From the NCBI RefSeq assembly GCF_024158745.1, contig NZ_JAMZAW010000030.1, positions 32,100-96,099 on the forward strand: a stretch of 64,000 nt of DNA, written 5' to 3'. The notes under the pieces are model-generated. The model made no database searches, was not told the DNA's origin, and saw only the letters and a list, made by a program, of their open reading frames with translations. Each line of letters opens with the position of its first letter. Positions within the stretch are counted from its first letter, which is position 1. This document shows positions 29,954 through 38,859 of this stretch, piece after piece. This DNA is from Paenibacillus tyrphae (lineage in GTDB: Bacteria; Bacillota; Bacilli; Paenibacillales; NBRC-103111). Made by a program: the position numbers and the translations under genes.

Positions 29954-30593
29954 GCTACACCTCCAGATAAAATTTGGCACACCACACTGCCGCGCTAACG
30001 CATTGATGTATTATTTTGCTTTTGCTCCTTTCTTGCATGCATTGCTTTCTTTCTGTTTTCTTTCACTAGTTGCGTACGCGATGTCGAATTTGGGTCTGGA
30101 CCGTGGTGAGGTTGCAAAGCTTGAATGAGGATAGAGGATGATGTCGGAACTTGCTGTAGAATGATCGCGAATGTGCTCGGTTGGTGTCGTTAATACCAGG
30201 ATAGTATGGCAATAATGCCCATTTTTTTCTTTCTCTCCTAAATGTAACATGCGACTTGCATGATCACAAGTAAATTTTACGAAAATATACAAAGAATTAC
30301 ACACATGTATTCTAGTTTTTTACTTTTTCTTACCATCTCCATGACTTTTTTCGTCAAATTCCATGTTTATTACGACCTATAGATAACATTATAATCCACA
30401 AAATGTAACATATTCCCTAATTCTTTCGGAGGAGAAAGCTGCGCGAATGGAACTGACCGCCGCTCGTCGCCGTCCGTTCCCCAAGCAGCCCGCACTAAAC
30501 GCCTCTCGCTTGACTTGCTATCCCGCTTGGAACCCTCTATGCTGGAGATAACAGACTTAACCGAACCATTCCGACTTCGATGGAGGTGCCGCC
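29954..30593. promoter_or_regulatory. 640-base AT-rich divergent control region of the biosynthetic operon
   Basis: No convincing gene. The core (about 30000-30430) is much richer in A+T than its surroundings and separates the leftward biosynthetic operon from the rightward two-component system. It holds a 10-base direct repeat AATGTAACAT at 30241-30250 and about 30401-30410; a perfect inverted repeat (CATGC, 5-base loop, GCATG) at 30248-30262; a TATAAT at 30390-30395 on the plus strand without a good -35; and TTGACG on the minus strand (30357-30352) without a good -10. I could not fix the start sites. Two tiny open frames (30190-30222 minus, 30447-30551 plus) are listed among the findings. 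Confidence 0.5.
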
Positions 30594-31289
30594 ATGAAAC
30601 TGCTGGTCGCGGAGGACGATACGTCCGTTTGCGAGATGCTGCACTTGTTTTTTCAAAAAGAACAGTATGATACGACCTTCGTTCATGACGGGCTCAGCGC
30701 TCAGGAACAGCTTGACCGGTATACGTGGGATTTCGTCATCCTGGACTGGATGCTTCCGGGCAAGGACGGGCTGGCCCTGTGCAGAGATATACGCCGTAAA
30801 GGGGAAACGCCGGTCATCCTGCTTACGGCACGGGACCAGGAGCAGGACCGGATTATGGGGCTTGAGCTTGGAGCCGACGATTACGTGAGCAAGCCGTTCA
30901 GCCCGATGGAGCTGATCGCCCGCATGAAAGCCGTGCTTCGCCGGTACCATCGAGGCGGCGGGGCTGAGGCTGAAGGGGCGGCCGAGCCGCATGAGCTGCT
31001 CAAGCACAAGACGATTGTCGTCAACCTGTCCTCCAGGACCGCCACCGTCGGCGGGAATACGATCAGCAACTTGACGCCGAAGGAGTTCGAGCTGCTCTCG
31101 CTATTCGTCCGGTATCCCAGACGCGTCTTTACCCGCGAACAGCTGCTGGAAAGCGTATGGGGCTACGATTATTTGGGCGAAGAGCGCACGGTCGATGTCC
31201 ATATCAAGCGGCTGCGCAATAAAGTGTCTTCGCCGGAGCATCCGCTGATCGTGACCGTCTGGGGCGTAGGCTACAAGCTGGAGGAATGA
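30594..31289 (+). CDS. OmpR-family response regulator
   Basis: A 231-residue two-component regulator. The receiver domain has the acidic pair EDD near the N-terminus, phospho-acceptor Asp near 51 (LDWMLPGKDG) and Lys in SKPF near 102; a winged helix follows from about 135 (NLTPKEFELL ... VDVHIKRLRNKV ... VWGVGYKLEE). Ribosome site GGAGGT. It is co-transcribed with the kinase that follows. Because it diverges from the PKS/NRPS operon across a shared control region it is a fair candidate for that operon's regulator, but this rests on position only. Confidence 0.92.
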   Translation: MKLLVAEDDTSVCEMLHLFFQKEQYDTTFVHDGLSAQEQLDRYTWDFVILDWMLPGKDGLALCRDIRRKGETPVILLTARDQEQDRIMGLELGADDYVSKPFSPMELIARMKAVLRRYHRGGGAEAEGAAEPHELLKHKTIVVNLSSRTATVGGNTISNLTPKEFELLSLFVRYPRRVFTREQLLESVWGYDYLGEERTVDVHIKRLRNKVSSPEHPLIVTVWGVGYKLEE

Positions 31290-31291
31290 CA

Positions 31292-32770
31292 ATGAAGCTG
31301 AGCCATCTGCGGCCGCGCTTCCGGTTTACTTTTTTCCAGCGGCAGTTTCTGTCCCATCTCCTTCTGTCCATGCTCATTCTCGTCCTGCTGGCGGCCGGGT
31401 TTACTTATTACATGAAGCAGCGAACGTTCGACAACGAGACGGAAGAGCTGGCCGGCGTCTCCAAGGGAATCGTCCGCCTGCTCGCAAAAGATGGAGATGA
31501 CCCGACCAGCGCGCTGCAAGCGTATCGCACCCTGCTGGCCGAGCGCCGGACGTCGTTCATCCTGCTGGACCAGACCGGCGATATCGCCTACCGCGACCCG
31601 AAGATGCCCGGCGCGCTGCGGGGCAAGGCGTTCTTGGACGAGCTGCGGTCGCACATGTCCGACACCAAGGACAACGAAAGCTTTATCGTCGAACGCGGAA
31701 CCGAGGAGCCGTGGGTCGTCGTTTACAGGCAAACCAAGCTGAAGCCGCAAAAAACCGAGCTGCACCTCTTCGTCTTCTCCCCGCTTCACGGCATTCAAGA
31801 AACGATGGAGGCGCTTAACCAAGCGCTGATCTATATGATCGTCGTTATTTTCGTACTGGCCGTCGCCGTCAGCTGGCTGTTCTCCCGCAGCATGAGCGCC
31901 AGCATCCTGTCGCTGCGCCGGACAACCCGCCAAATTGCCGCGGGAGATTACGCCGCCCGATCCACGGTTCGCCGGTCGGACGAGCTGGGCGAGCTTGCGG
32001 GCGACTTCAACTCCATGGCCCGCCAGCTCGAGCTCGCCCTGCATAAGCTGCAGCAGTTTGAGACGCGCCGCCGCCATTTTATTATGGATGTGACGCACGA
32101 GCTGCGCACACCGCTTACCTCGATCCGCGGCATCATCGAAGGGCTGAAGAACGATCTCGTCCACTCGCCGGAGGAGCGGGCCAATTATTACGGCGTCATC
32201 GAGAAGGAAACGTTCCGCCTGATCCGGCTCATCAACGGGCTGCTCGACATGGAGAAAATCGAAAGCGGCCTCATCACGCTGAACAAAAAACGAACGCCGC
32301 TCAAAGAGCTGTTCGAAATCGTTCACGAGTCGCTCGAAGTCTTGATTGAAGAGAAACGACTGCACATTCTTATCGAATGCGAGCCGGACCTGCAAGTGTA
32401 CGCCGACTACGACCGGCTAATGCAAATTCTCATCAATTTGGTCAAAAACAGCATCCAATTTACGGCATACGGAACGATCCGCCTGACCGGCTCCGAAACG
32501 GAAACGCATACCGTGATCGTGATCGCGGATACCGGCCGCGGCATGTCCAAGGAAGAGCTGTCCCTCATCTGGGAGCGGTTCTACAAGGCCGATCCGTCCC
32601 GGTCCAAGAGCAACAGCGAGACCGGGCTCGGCCTGTCCATCGTCAAGCAGCTCGTCGAAGCCCATGCAGGCACGATCGGAGCGGACAGTACGCTCGGCAT
32701 CGGCACTTCGTTCACGATCGCTCTGCCCAAAACCGACCAAGCCGCATCCCAGGACGGCGAAGCGGGATAA
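31292..32770 (+). CDS. membrane sensor histidine kinase
   Basis: A 492-residue kinase: TM1 (about 18-40), an extracytoplasmic loop of about 125 residues, TM2 (about 168-188), HAMP linker, HisKA with His near 269 (THELRTPLTS), and an ATPase domain with N box (LVKNSIQF), G1 (DTGRGMS) and G2 (GLGLSIVKQL). It is the partner of the regulator just upstream. I chose the ATG at 31292, seven bases after GGAGG; the ATG at 31286 overlaps the regulator's stop but sits one base from the ribosome site. The large external loop suggests an extracellular signal. Confidence 0.92.
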   Translation: MKLSHLRPRFRFTFFQRQFLSHLLLSMLILVLLAAGFTYYMKQRTFDNETEELAGVSKGIVRLLAKDGDDPTSALQAYRTLLAERRTSFILLDQTGDIAYRDPKMPGALRGKAFLDELRSHMSDTKDNESFIVERGTEEPWVVVYRQTKLKPQKTELHLFVFSPLHGIQETMEALNQALIYMIVVIFVLAVAVSWLFSRSMSASILSLRRTTRQIAAGDYAARSTVRRSDELGELAGDFNSMARQLELALHKLQQFETRRRHFIMDVTHELRTPLTSIRGIIEGLKNDLVHSPEERANYYGVIEKETFRLIRLINGLLDMEKIESGLITLNKKRTPLKELFEIVHESLEVLIEEKRLHILIECEPDLQVYADYDRLMQILINLVKNSIQFTAYGTIRLTGSETETHTVIVIADTGRGMSKEELSLIWERFYKADPSRSKSNSETGLGLSIVKQLVEAHAGTIGADSTLGIGTSFTIALPKTDQAASQDGEAG

Positions 32771-32805
32771 CACCGATTCGGGAGCTGCGCAAGGCTCCTT
32801 CCTTC

Positions 32806-32838
32806 ATAAAGAACGGACGGCTGCTCAGAGCCGTCCGT
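32806..32838 (-). terminator. hairpin at the end of the YheC/D-like gene
   Basis: Perfect 10-bp arms at 32813-32822 and 32829-32838 with a 6-base loop, followed on the minus strand by TTCTTTATG. The arm overlaps the last codons of the leftward gene. It lies between two convergent genes and may stop both. Confidence 0.6.
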
Positions 32839-33595
32839 ATGCTTTGGAGTACCGGTAAATTCTCGCGAAGATGCGCTTATCCTTCAGCTTTCGGAATATA
32901 TAAGGGTCGGGAGCCGTGTTAATCTCCAAAATCCACGGATGCAGCTTCGCGTCCAGTGCGACGTCCAGCCCAATTTCCTTGAGCCCTCTATACTTCGTAC
33001 GAAGCTGTCTCGCAACGGAAGTTCCGAGCGTACGCAGCTTTGAGGTTAATCTTGACTTTTTGGCGCTCCCGGCATGCCCCTGCAGCAAAATCTCTACGGG
33101 TTTGAGCTTTCCTCCGTTATGCACATTGGTCACGACCTTGCCCGGCGCAGCGACGCGCCCGATCAGTCCTGTCGTCTGCCAGTTCCCGGCCGGAGTCTTC
33201 TGTACCATGACGCGAAGATCGAAGCGCCGCTTCTTATATTTGAGCAGATGGATGCCTTTTTGCACCAAATACATCCGTTTTCGGGTCAATCCCGCGATAT
33301 GTCTGTATAAGTCATCGTATTGGGCAAAGGTTTGAATTTTCTTGCCGATATGACAACGGTAAGCCCCCCCTTCGCCGGCCAACCGCTCCACCCGCATTAC
33401 GCCGATGCCGTACGTGCCGCTGTTCGGCTTGACATAGACCATGCCATGCCGGTCCAACATAGTCTTCAAGCTATCGCGGTTCAGCTTGCGCGTCTCGGGA
33501 ATGTACTTGGCCAGCTTCCGGTTCGGAATCACCGCCCGAGTTTTGGCCCATTTGCTTACGATGTAGCTGCTGTAATTCGGTTTGCTCTTCCTCAT
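32825..33595 (-). CDS. YheC/YheD-like ATP-grasp protein
   Basis: A 256-residue protein like the Bacillus YheC/YheD family (coat-associated, ATP-grasp fold). Features: MVYVKPNSGTYGIGV near 50 (ATP-grasp strand and glycine loop), RFDLRVMVQK near 120, and the metal-binding ending LHPWILEINTAPDP near 220. Start at ATG 33595, five bases after AGGTGG; a longer frame from 33649 lacks a ribosome site. Related proteins sit in the spore coat or act as ligases of unknown substrate. Confidence 0.8.
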   Translation of the reverse strand: MRKSKPNYSSYIVSKWAKTRAVIPNRKLAKYIPETRKLNRDSLKTMLDRHGMVYVKPNSGTYGIGVMRVERLAGEGGAYRCHIGKKIQTFAQYDDLYRHIAGLTRKRMYLVQKGIHLLKYKKRRFDLRVMVQKTPAGNWQTTGLIGRVAAPGKVVTNVHNGGKLKPVEILLQGHAGSAKKSRLTSKLRTLGTSVARQLRTKYRGLKEIGLDVALDAKLHPWILEINTAPDPYIFRKLKDKRIFARIYRYSKAYGRL

Positions 33596-33822
33596 TTTAT
33601 CCACCTTTCTTCCTTCGGCCGGAGAACGGCTGGCACCAAGCTTCCCCATCTCCCTCGGCAGCGCCTGACGAACCTTCTGCTCCCGCTATCCGGTTCCTCT
33701 GAGCCCAAACCTGCCTCATTCATCCATCATAGTGTATGCCTCTCGCCGCAGTACGGTGAGGTATAGTGGCCTACGATAGACGGTCAAAGCAAGCAGAGAC
33801 CGACGGTAAGGCGATTTTCCGC

Positions 33823-33854
33823 AAAAAAAGGCAGCTGCCGATGCAGGCAACTGC
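33823..33854 (-). terminator. terminator of the BcrC-like gene
   Basis: Arms of 9 bp (33831-33839, 33846-33854, one mismatch) followed leftwards by seven T in the RNA sense. It lies 14 bases after the stop of the phosphatase gene. Confidence 0.75.
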
Positions 33855-33867
33855 TCCAAAAGTGCTT

Positions 33868-34455
33868 CTACGATTTATAGCCGAGCTTTCGTTCGATTTT
33901 TTCAAAAAAAGCCAAGCCCGCGGCCAACCAGCGCCGGGCGAACGTCCATTGGGTGAACAGCTTGTTTACGGCTACGGCGGAGCCGATGCCAAGCAGTGCT
34001 CCGACGGTCACGTCTATCGGATAATGGACGCCGGTCCAAATCCGGGACAAAGCGATCAATGCGGCCAGCGCAAGCCAGATGGACCCGTCCTTACGACGGT
34101 ACAGCCAGATCGAGGTGGCGATGACGAAAGCGCCGATGGCATGGCTGCTGGGAAACGACGCATTGGCCGCATGCTCGATTAACTGATGAACCTCGTGGCT
34201 GACGAACGGCCGGTTCCGGTAAAACAACATCCCGATCAGCGAGCCGACCCCCATCGCCAAAGCAGCGGAACAGAGCGCTTTAGCCACCATCCGGCGGTTC
34301 TCTTGTGTTCGGGTAAACCAATACACAAGGATGCCCAAATAAAAGAAATATTCCGCATATTCCGCGAAAAAGCGCATCCACACGTTAAGCGTCGTATGAT
34401 CCACAGCCAAGCCGTTGATCATTTCGAATAAATCATAGTCCCATTTCAATAACAT
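33868..34455 (-). CDS. bcrC: PAP2 phosphatase, BcrC-like undecaprenyl-pyrophosphatase
   Basis: A 195-residue membrane protein with about six helices. The three PAP2 motifs are present: FYRNRPF near 87, FPSSHA near 110 and SRIWTGVHYPID near 155. The text around the first two (HEVHQLIEHAANASFPSSH) is close to B. subtilis BcrC, which recycles undecaprenyl pyrophosphate outside the membrane and protects against bacitracin. AGGAG lies 9 bases before the ATG. It is 33 bases downstream of a two-component kinase gene and could be read from that operon. Confidence 0.85.
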   Translation of the reverse strand: MLLKWDYDLFEMINGLAVDHTTLNVWMRFFAEYAEYFFYLGILVYWFTRTQENRRMVAKALCSAALAMGVGSLIGMLFYRNRPFVSHEVHQLIEHAANASFPSSHAIGAFVIATSIWLYRRKDGSIWLALAALIALSRIWTGVHYPIDVTVGALLGIGSAVAVNKLFTQWTFARRWLAAGLAFFEKIERKLGYKS

Positions 34456-34488
34456 ACGCGATCTCTCCTCTTCCCGTTATCCGTTCCG

Positions 34489-35898
34489 TTAACGGCTGAA
34501 CGGCAATTGTACCGTCACCGTTGTTCCCTGGTTTTCTTCGCTTTCCAAACGTATGTCCCCATAATATTTCTCGACGAGCCGCTTGGCGATCGAAAGTCCC
34601 AGGCCGCTGCCGCCGCGTTTGCGGCTGCGGGCTTTGTCCACCCGGTAAAACCGGTCGAATACATGCTCCACCTCGTCTTTCGGAATGCCCATTCCGTAAT
34701 CGCGGATGACGATGCGAAGCAGAGTATCTTCTACCATGACGGCTGAAACGTGGATTTTGTTTCGTTCGGTTGAATATTTCACCGCATTATCCAACAAAAT
34801 CAACAAAATTTGTTTGATATGATTGGGAACCAGCCGGATTTGGACGCCTTTCAACGCATCCACATCCGTCGTAATCTCGAATTCGGGATGAACGACGGAG
34901 ACGTTCTTCACGATTTGGGCAATGGTTTCTCCCAGATCGAACAGCTCGGCGACGCCGTCCGGACTGGCATTTTCCGCACGGGTAAGCTCCAGCAGCTCCT
35001 GCACGAGCCCCTTCAGACGCTCCAGCTCCTCAAGCGAAGCGCGGAGCGATTCGTCTACGAGAACCGGGTCGTGCTTGCCCCAACGATTCAGCATCGACAA
35101 ATGTCCGGAAATGATCGCAATCGGGGTCCGCAGCTCGTGCGAAGCGTCTTCTACGAATTGCTTTTGCTTGCGGAACGACGTTTCCAATTGATCCATCATC
35201 TCGTTGAACACATGGGCCAGCGCCGAAATCTCATCCTTATTGTCGTAAAAAGGCACCCGCTCCTGCAGTCCGTTCCGCTGGATTCTTCTCATCGTTTCCG
35301 TTATGCTTTGGACCGGTCTCAGCAGCCGCCCGGCCAGAAGCAAGCCGCCCAGGCCGCTCAGCAGCACCGCCCCGGCACCGCCCAGAATCATGACCAGCGT
35401 GATGACCCCTTTCAGCTCGTCGAACGTCTCCAGATTGCTGACGATTTCAATCGTGCCGCGGAATTTCTCCGACACGATCGGGGCGCGCAGAACGAGCAGA
35501 TGCTCTTCTTTATGCCACACGCTTTCAAGCTCGGTCTTCGTGACCGGACGCGGCGCCACCCAATCCTCCGGCAGCGCCGTAAGCACCGTCAGCACCGGCC
35601 TTCCCTCGCCGTCCAAAATCCGGATCAATTGATTTTTTTGATTGATGCTCTGAATAAAATGCCTGCTCCTGACGATTTGTCCGGCATCCAGTATATCGCT
35701 TTTTTCCGTGAAATAACTTTGCAGCTCGCCCATCGTTTTGCGCACCGACTCCACTTCGCGGCTGTTCATCCATTGGTTGATGCCTATATATTGAACGGCG
35801 TTATAGACCGTAAACAAGACGAACAGCATGAAAGCCGACCATAGGGTCATCTGCCATTTGATCGGCAGCCGGGTGAAGCGCATTCGCAGCTTTTTCAT
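34489..35898 (-). CDS. ArlS/YkoH-like sensor histidine kinase
   Basis: A 469-residue kinase: TM1 (about 17-37), external loop, TM2 (about 165-185), HAMP, HisKA His near 253 (DASHELRTPIAI), N box (LLDNAVKY), G1 (DYGMGIP), and G2 (GGSGLGLSIAKRLVEKYYG). The protein follows its regulator with an ATGA overlap. The kinase family resembles ArlS/CiaH/YkoH; the stimulus cannot be read from sequence. Confidence 0.92.
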   Translation of the reverse strand: MKKLRMRFTRLPIKWQMTLWSAFMLFVLFTVYNAVQYIGINQWMNSREVESVRKTMGELQSYFTEKSDILDAGQIVRSRHFIQSINQKNQLIRILDGEGRPVLTVLTALPEDWVAPRPVTKTELESVWHKEEHLLVLRAPIVSEKFRGTIEIVSNLETFDELKGVITLVMILGGAGAVLLSGLGGLLLAGRLLRPVQSITETMRRIQRNGLQERVPFYDNKDEISALAHVFNEMMDQLETSFRKQKQFVEDASHELRTPIAIISGHLSMLNRWGKHDPVLVDESLRASLEELERLKGLVQELLELTRAENASPDGVAELFDLGETIAQIVKNVSVVHPEFEITTDVDALKGVQIRLVPNHIKQILLILLDNAVKYSTERNKIHVSAVMVEDTLLRIVIRDYGMGIPKDEVEHVFDRFYRVDKARSRKRGGSGLGLSIAKRLVEKYYGDIRLESEENQGTTVTVQLPFSR

Positions 35899-36575
35899 GA
35901 CCGGATAACGTAGCCGATGCCGCGAACGGTTTGAATATAGCTCCGCTGCGTGGGATCGTCGATTTTGTTGCGCAAATAGCGGACGTACACATCGACCACG
36001 TTCGTCTCGACTTCGCAGTCGTACCCCCAGACCAGATCAAGCAGCATATCCCGGCTTAATACCCGGTCCCTATGGTTCATAAGTACCAGCAGCAGCTCAT
36101 ATTCGCGCTTGGTCAGCTCCAGAACCAGTCCGGCCTTGCTTATGGTCCCGGCAACTGGATCGATTTGAAGATCGCGGTACGCCAACGCCGCTTGTGCTGC
36201 GCCGGTCCCCCGCTTGCTCCGCCGGATTACCGCCCGAATCCGCGCCAGCAATTCCTCGATCGCGAACGGTTTCGGCAGGTAATCGTCCGCTCCGCTATCC
36301 AGCCCCGATACGCGATCCATGACGCTGTCGCGGGCCGTCAGCATAATGACGGGCGTCGCGAAGCCGGCACGGCGAATGCCGCGGCACACCTCGAAGCCGT
36401 GCAGTCCCGGCAGCATGGCATCAAGGAGAATAGCGTCCCAGGTATCGCGGGTCGCGGTTTCCAGACCTTCCTGACCGCTTCCGACGACGGTAACGGCATA
36501 GCCTTGGTGTATCAATTCCAATTCCATAAAACGGGCAAAATTTCGCTCGTCTTCCACGATAAGAATCTTTTTCAT
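35895..36575 (-). CDS. ArlR/CiaR-like OmpR-family response regulator
   Basis: A 226-residue regulator with acidic pair ED near 8-9, phospho-acceptor Asp near 52 (LLDAMLPGLHG), Lys in PKPF near 101, and a winged helix with the VETNVVDVYVRYLRNKID recognition region characteristic of the ArlR/CiaR/CusR branch. First gene of a two- or three-gene operon with the kinase and possibly the BcrC-like gene. The 36576-36783 stretch upstream holds its promoter and the terminator of the next gene to the right. Confidence 0.92.
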   Translation of the reverse strand: MKKILIVEDERNFARFMELELIHQGYAVTVVGSGQEGLETATRDTWDAILLDAMLPGLHGFEVCRGIRRAGFATPVIMLTARDSVMDRVSGLDSGADDYLPKPFAIEELLARIRAVIRRSKRGTGAAQAALAYRDLQIDPVAGTISKAGLVLELTKREYELLLVLMNHRDRVLSRDMLLDLVWGYDCEVETNVVDVYVRYLRNKIDDPTQRSYIQTVRGIGYVIRS

Positions 36576-36724
36576 CCTGTTCCCTCTGGTTGCGCTAGAA
36601 ATAGTAAAAAAGCGGCAATCGTATCGCTACCTATTATTGCCCTTAGCCGCAGCTTTAACTATACACAACGAAGATGAAAATTCGATGAGAAAAGAGTAAA
36701 AAATTTCGCTTCCGCTAAACCCCC

Positions 36725-36769
36725 AAAAAAGCAAATGGCCGGCCGGGCTCCGCGTCCCAACCGACCGGC
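36725..36769 (-). terminator. terminator of the 91-residue membrane protein gene
   Basis: 9-bp GC-rich arms (36738-36746, 36761-36769, one mismatch) followed leftwards by TTTGCTTTTTT in the RNA sense. Confidence 0.75.
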
Positions 36770-36783
36770 AATTCAAGGCGTGT

Positions 36784-37059
36784 CTAGCCTCCGTTCAAGG
36801 CAGCCCATACGTTTTGAATTAAGGAATAAACAAGCGCGACCGCCATCGATCCTACCGAGACGATAACGTATAAGCGGAACGGATTTTTAATGAGTCGGGG
36901 GTAATGATCCAGACGCTTGGGCGTAGATACCCCTTGAACGGCGTCAAAATGATGAATCGCATCGTTAAAAGGCTTCCGGTCCTCCAGAATTAACGTTCGG
37001 TTCGGTTGCGTAGCGTGAAGGGCGGCATCTTCATACGGATTGTACGGTTTGCTTTTCAT
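36784..37059 (-). CDS. small single-pass membrane protein, unknown
   Basis: A 91-residue protein I do not recognise. The first 60 residues are polar and begin MKSKPYNPYEDAAL; one hydrophobic segment (about 64-84, LYVIVSVGSMAVALVYSLI) ends near the C-terminus, so it is probably tail-anchored. A GGGAGGG site precedes the ATG and a good terminator follows, so it is likely a real monocistronic gene. Confidence 0.6.
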   Translation of the reverse strand: MKSKPYNPYEDAALHATQPNRTLILEDRKPFNDAIHHFDAVQGVSTPKRLDHYPRLIKNPFRLYVIVSVGSMAVALVYSLIQNVWAALNGG

Positions 37060-37130
37060 AAATAAGCATCCCTCCCGTTCCCATTATTTCCACTGCATCC
37101 CTATTTTATCAAACTTAGCCACTACCAGCA

Positions 37131-37177
37131 AAAAAGAACAGCCCCTCGTTCGGTCCATGAAGACCGCGAAGGGCTGC
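37131..37177 (-). terminator. terminator of prfC
   Basis: Imperfect 10-bp arms (about 37139-37148 and 37167-37176) with an inner hairpin, followed leftwards by TTCTTTTTT in the RNA sense, 25 bases past the prfC stop. Confidence 0.75.
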
Positions 37178-37201
37178 CTGCTTGTCGGATCATCGGCGTC
37201 A

Positions 37202-38785
37202 TTAAGGCGCGGTCTCCAAAAATTTCAAGTTCGGATTTTTCTCCATCGCCGTGCGCAGCGCGTATTCGTTCTCGAACAGCGCGACGTAATTGTCCTTCTT
37301 ATCCTTCACCAGCTGCGAGTTGATCCGGAACTTGGCCGGATCGATGTCGTCGCCAACGAGCCAGCGCGCGAACTGGTAGGTCATCCGGGACAGCTGCACC
37401 TCGCTGCTGTACTCCGCTTTCATCCGGTATTCGAACACTTCGAACTGGAGCTGTCCGACGACGCCGAGAATCAAATCCTCGAAGCCGATCGTTTTGAACA
37501 CCTGAATGGTGCCCTCCTCGGTCAATTGGTCCACGCCCTTCTGGAACTGCTTGTGCTTCAGCGCGTTTTTGACCGTCACTTTGGAGAACAGCTCCGGGGA
37601 GAACGTCGGCAGCTCGTCGAATTCCAAGCTGCCGCCTTGGCACAGCGAATCCCCGATGCGGAAAATACCCGGGTCGAACAGCCCGATAATGTCGCCGGGA
37701 TAAGCATCCTCGACGATATCGCGGTCCTGCGCGAGAAATTGCTGCGGCTGCGCCAGCTTGATATCTTTGCCGACCCGCACGTGCTTCACCGACATGCCCC
37801 GCTCGAATTTGCCGGAGCAAATCCGCAGGAAAGCGATCCGGTCGCGGTGAGCCGGGTTCATGTTCGCCTGAATTTTAAAGATATAGCCGGAAAACTTCTC
37901 GTGCAGCGGATCGACCATGCCTTCGTTGCTTTTGCGCGGCGTTGGCGTCGGGGCAAGCTGCAGGAAATTCTCAAGGAACGTCTGCACGCCGAAATTGTTG
38001 ATCGCACTGCCGAAGAACACGGGCGTCAGCTCGCCCTTCTGTACCTTCTCGTAGTCGAACTCGTCCCCCGCCACATCGAGCAGCTCCAAATCCTGCACCA
38101 ATTGGTCGTAAAAAAATTCGCCTGCGATTTCCTTCACGACCGGGTCGTCGTAGCCGCTTACTTTGCGCACTTGGATTTCTTTGTGATCGTCGCCCTGGAA
38201 CAGCTCGACCTGCGTCAGCTTCCGGTCGTACACGCCGTGAAACTGTTTGCCCATCCCGATCGGCCAGTTCATCGGATACGAGCGAATACCCAGCACCTGC
38301 TCCAGCTCTTCGAGCAGATCGAACGGATTCTGGCCTTCACGGTCCAGCTTGTTGATGAACGTGAAGATCGGAATGCCCCGCTTGCGGCACACCTGGAACA
38401 GCTTTTTCGTTTGGGCCTCGACCCCTTTGGCCGAGTCGATCAGCATGACGGCGCTGTCCGCCGCCGTTAACGTTCGATACGTGTCTTCGCTGAAGTCTTG
38501 GTGGCCCGGGGTGTCGAGAATATTGACACGATGCCCTTCATAATCGAACTGCATCACACTGGAGGTGACCGAAATCCCTCTCTGCTTTTCGATTTCCATC
38601 CAGTCGCTCGTCGCATGACGGTTCGCTTTGCGCCCTTTGACCGTACCGGCCAGCCGAATCGCGCCCCCGAACAGCAGCAGCTTCTCGGTCAAGGTCGTCT
38701 TCCCCGCGTCGGGGTGGGAGATGATGGCGAAGGTGCGCCGCTTCTGTACTTCTTCTTTTAATTTCTCGGATAATCCGGTGCTCAT
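37202..38785 (-). CDS. prfC: peptide chain release factor 3
   Basis: A 527-residue translational GTPase that removes RF1/RF2 from the ribosome after termination. G1 is SHPDAGKTT near 23, then RGISVTSS (G2), DTPGHQDF (G3), NKLDR (G4) and domain II/III text typical of RF3 (WPIGMGKQF, FGSAINNFGVQTFL). Start at ATG 38785 after an AGGAAGG site; the in-frame TTG at 38806 overlaps that site. It is monocistronic with a terminator behind it. Confidence 0.96.
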   Translation of the reverse strand: MSTGLSEKLKEEVQKRRTFAIISHPDAGKTTLTEKLLLFGGAIRLAGTVKGRKANRHATSDWMEIEKQRGISVTSSVMQFDYEGHRVNILDTPGHQDFSEDTYRTLTAADSAVMLIDSAKGVEAQTKKLFQVCRKRGIPIFTFINKLDREGQNPFDLLEELEQVLGIRSYPMNWPIGMGKQFHGVYDRKLTQVELFQGDDHKEIQVRKVSGYDDPVVKEIAGEFFYDQLVQDLELLDVAGDEFDYEKVQKGELTPVFFGSAINNFGVQTFLENFLQLAPTPTPRKSNEGMVDPLHEKFSGYIFKIQANMNPAHRDRIAFLRICSGKFERGMSVKHVRVGKDIKLAQPQQFLAQDRDIVEDAYPGDIIGLFDPGIFRIGDSLCQGGSLEFDELPTFSPELFSKVTVKNALKHKQFQKGVDQLTEEGTIQVFKTIGFEDLILGVVGQLQFEVFEYRMKAEYSSEVQLSRMTYQFARWLVGDDIDPAKFRINSQLVKDKKDNYVALFENEYALRTAMEKNPNLKFLETAP

Positions 38786-38859
38786 ATCGGTTAATTCCTT
38801 CCTCAATCTTATTCAGTGATGCGGTCCGGAAGCTGCAGCAGCTTCATGTCACCGCAAGT

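Noticed and set aside
30510..30543. TTGACT and TATGCT as a promoter for the response regulator
   Set aside because: The spacer is 22 bases, too long for a sigma-A promoter.
34810..35844. 344-codon open frame opposite a histidine kinase
   Set aside because: Antisense to a kinase with all catalytic boxes; no supporting signals.
37040..38470. 476-codon open frame opposite prfC
   Set aside because: Antisense to an unambiguous release factor 3 gene.
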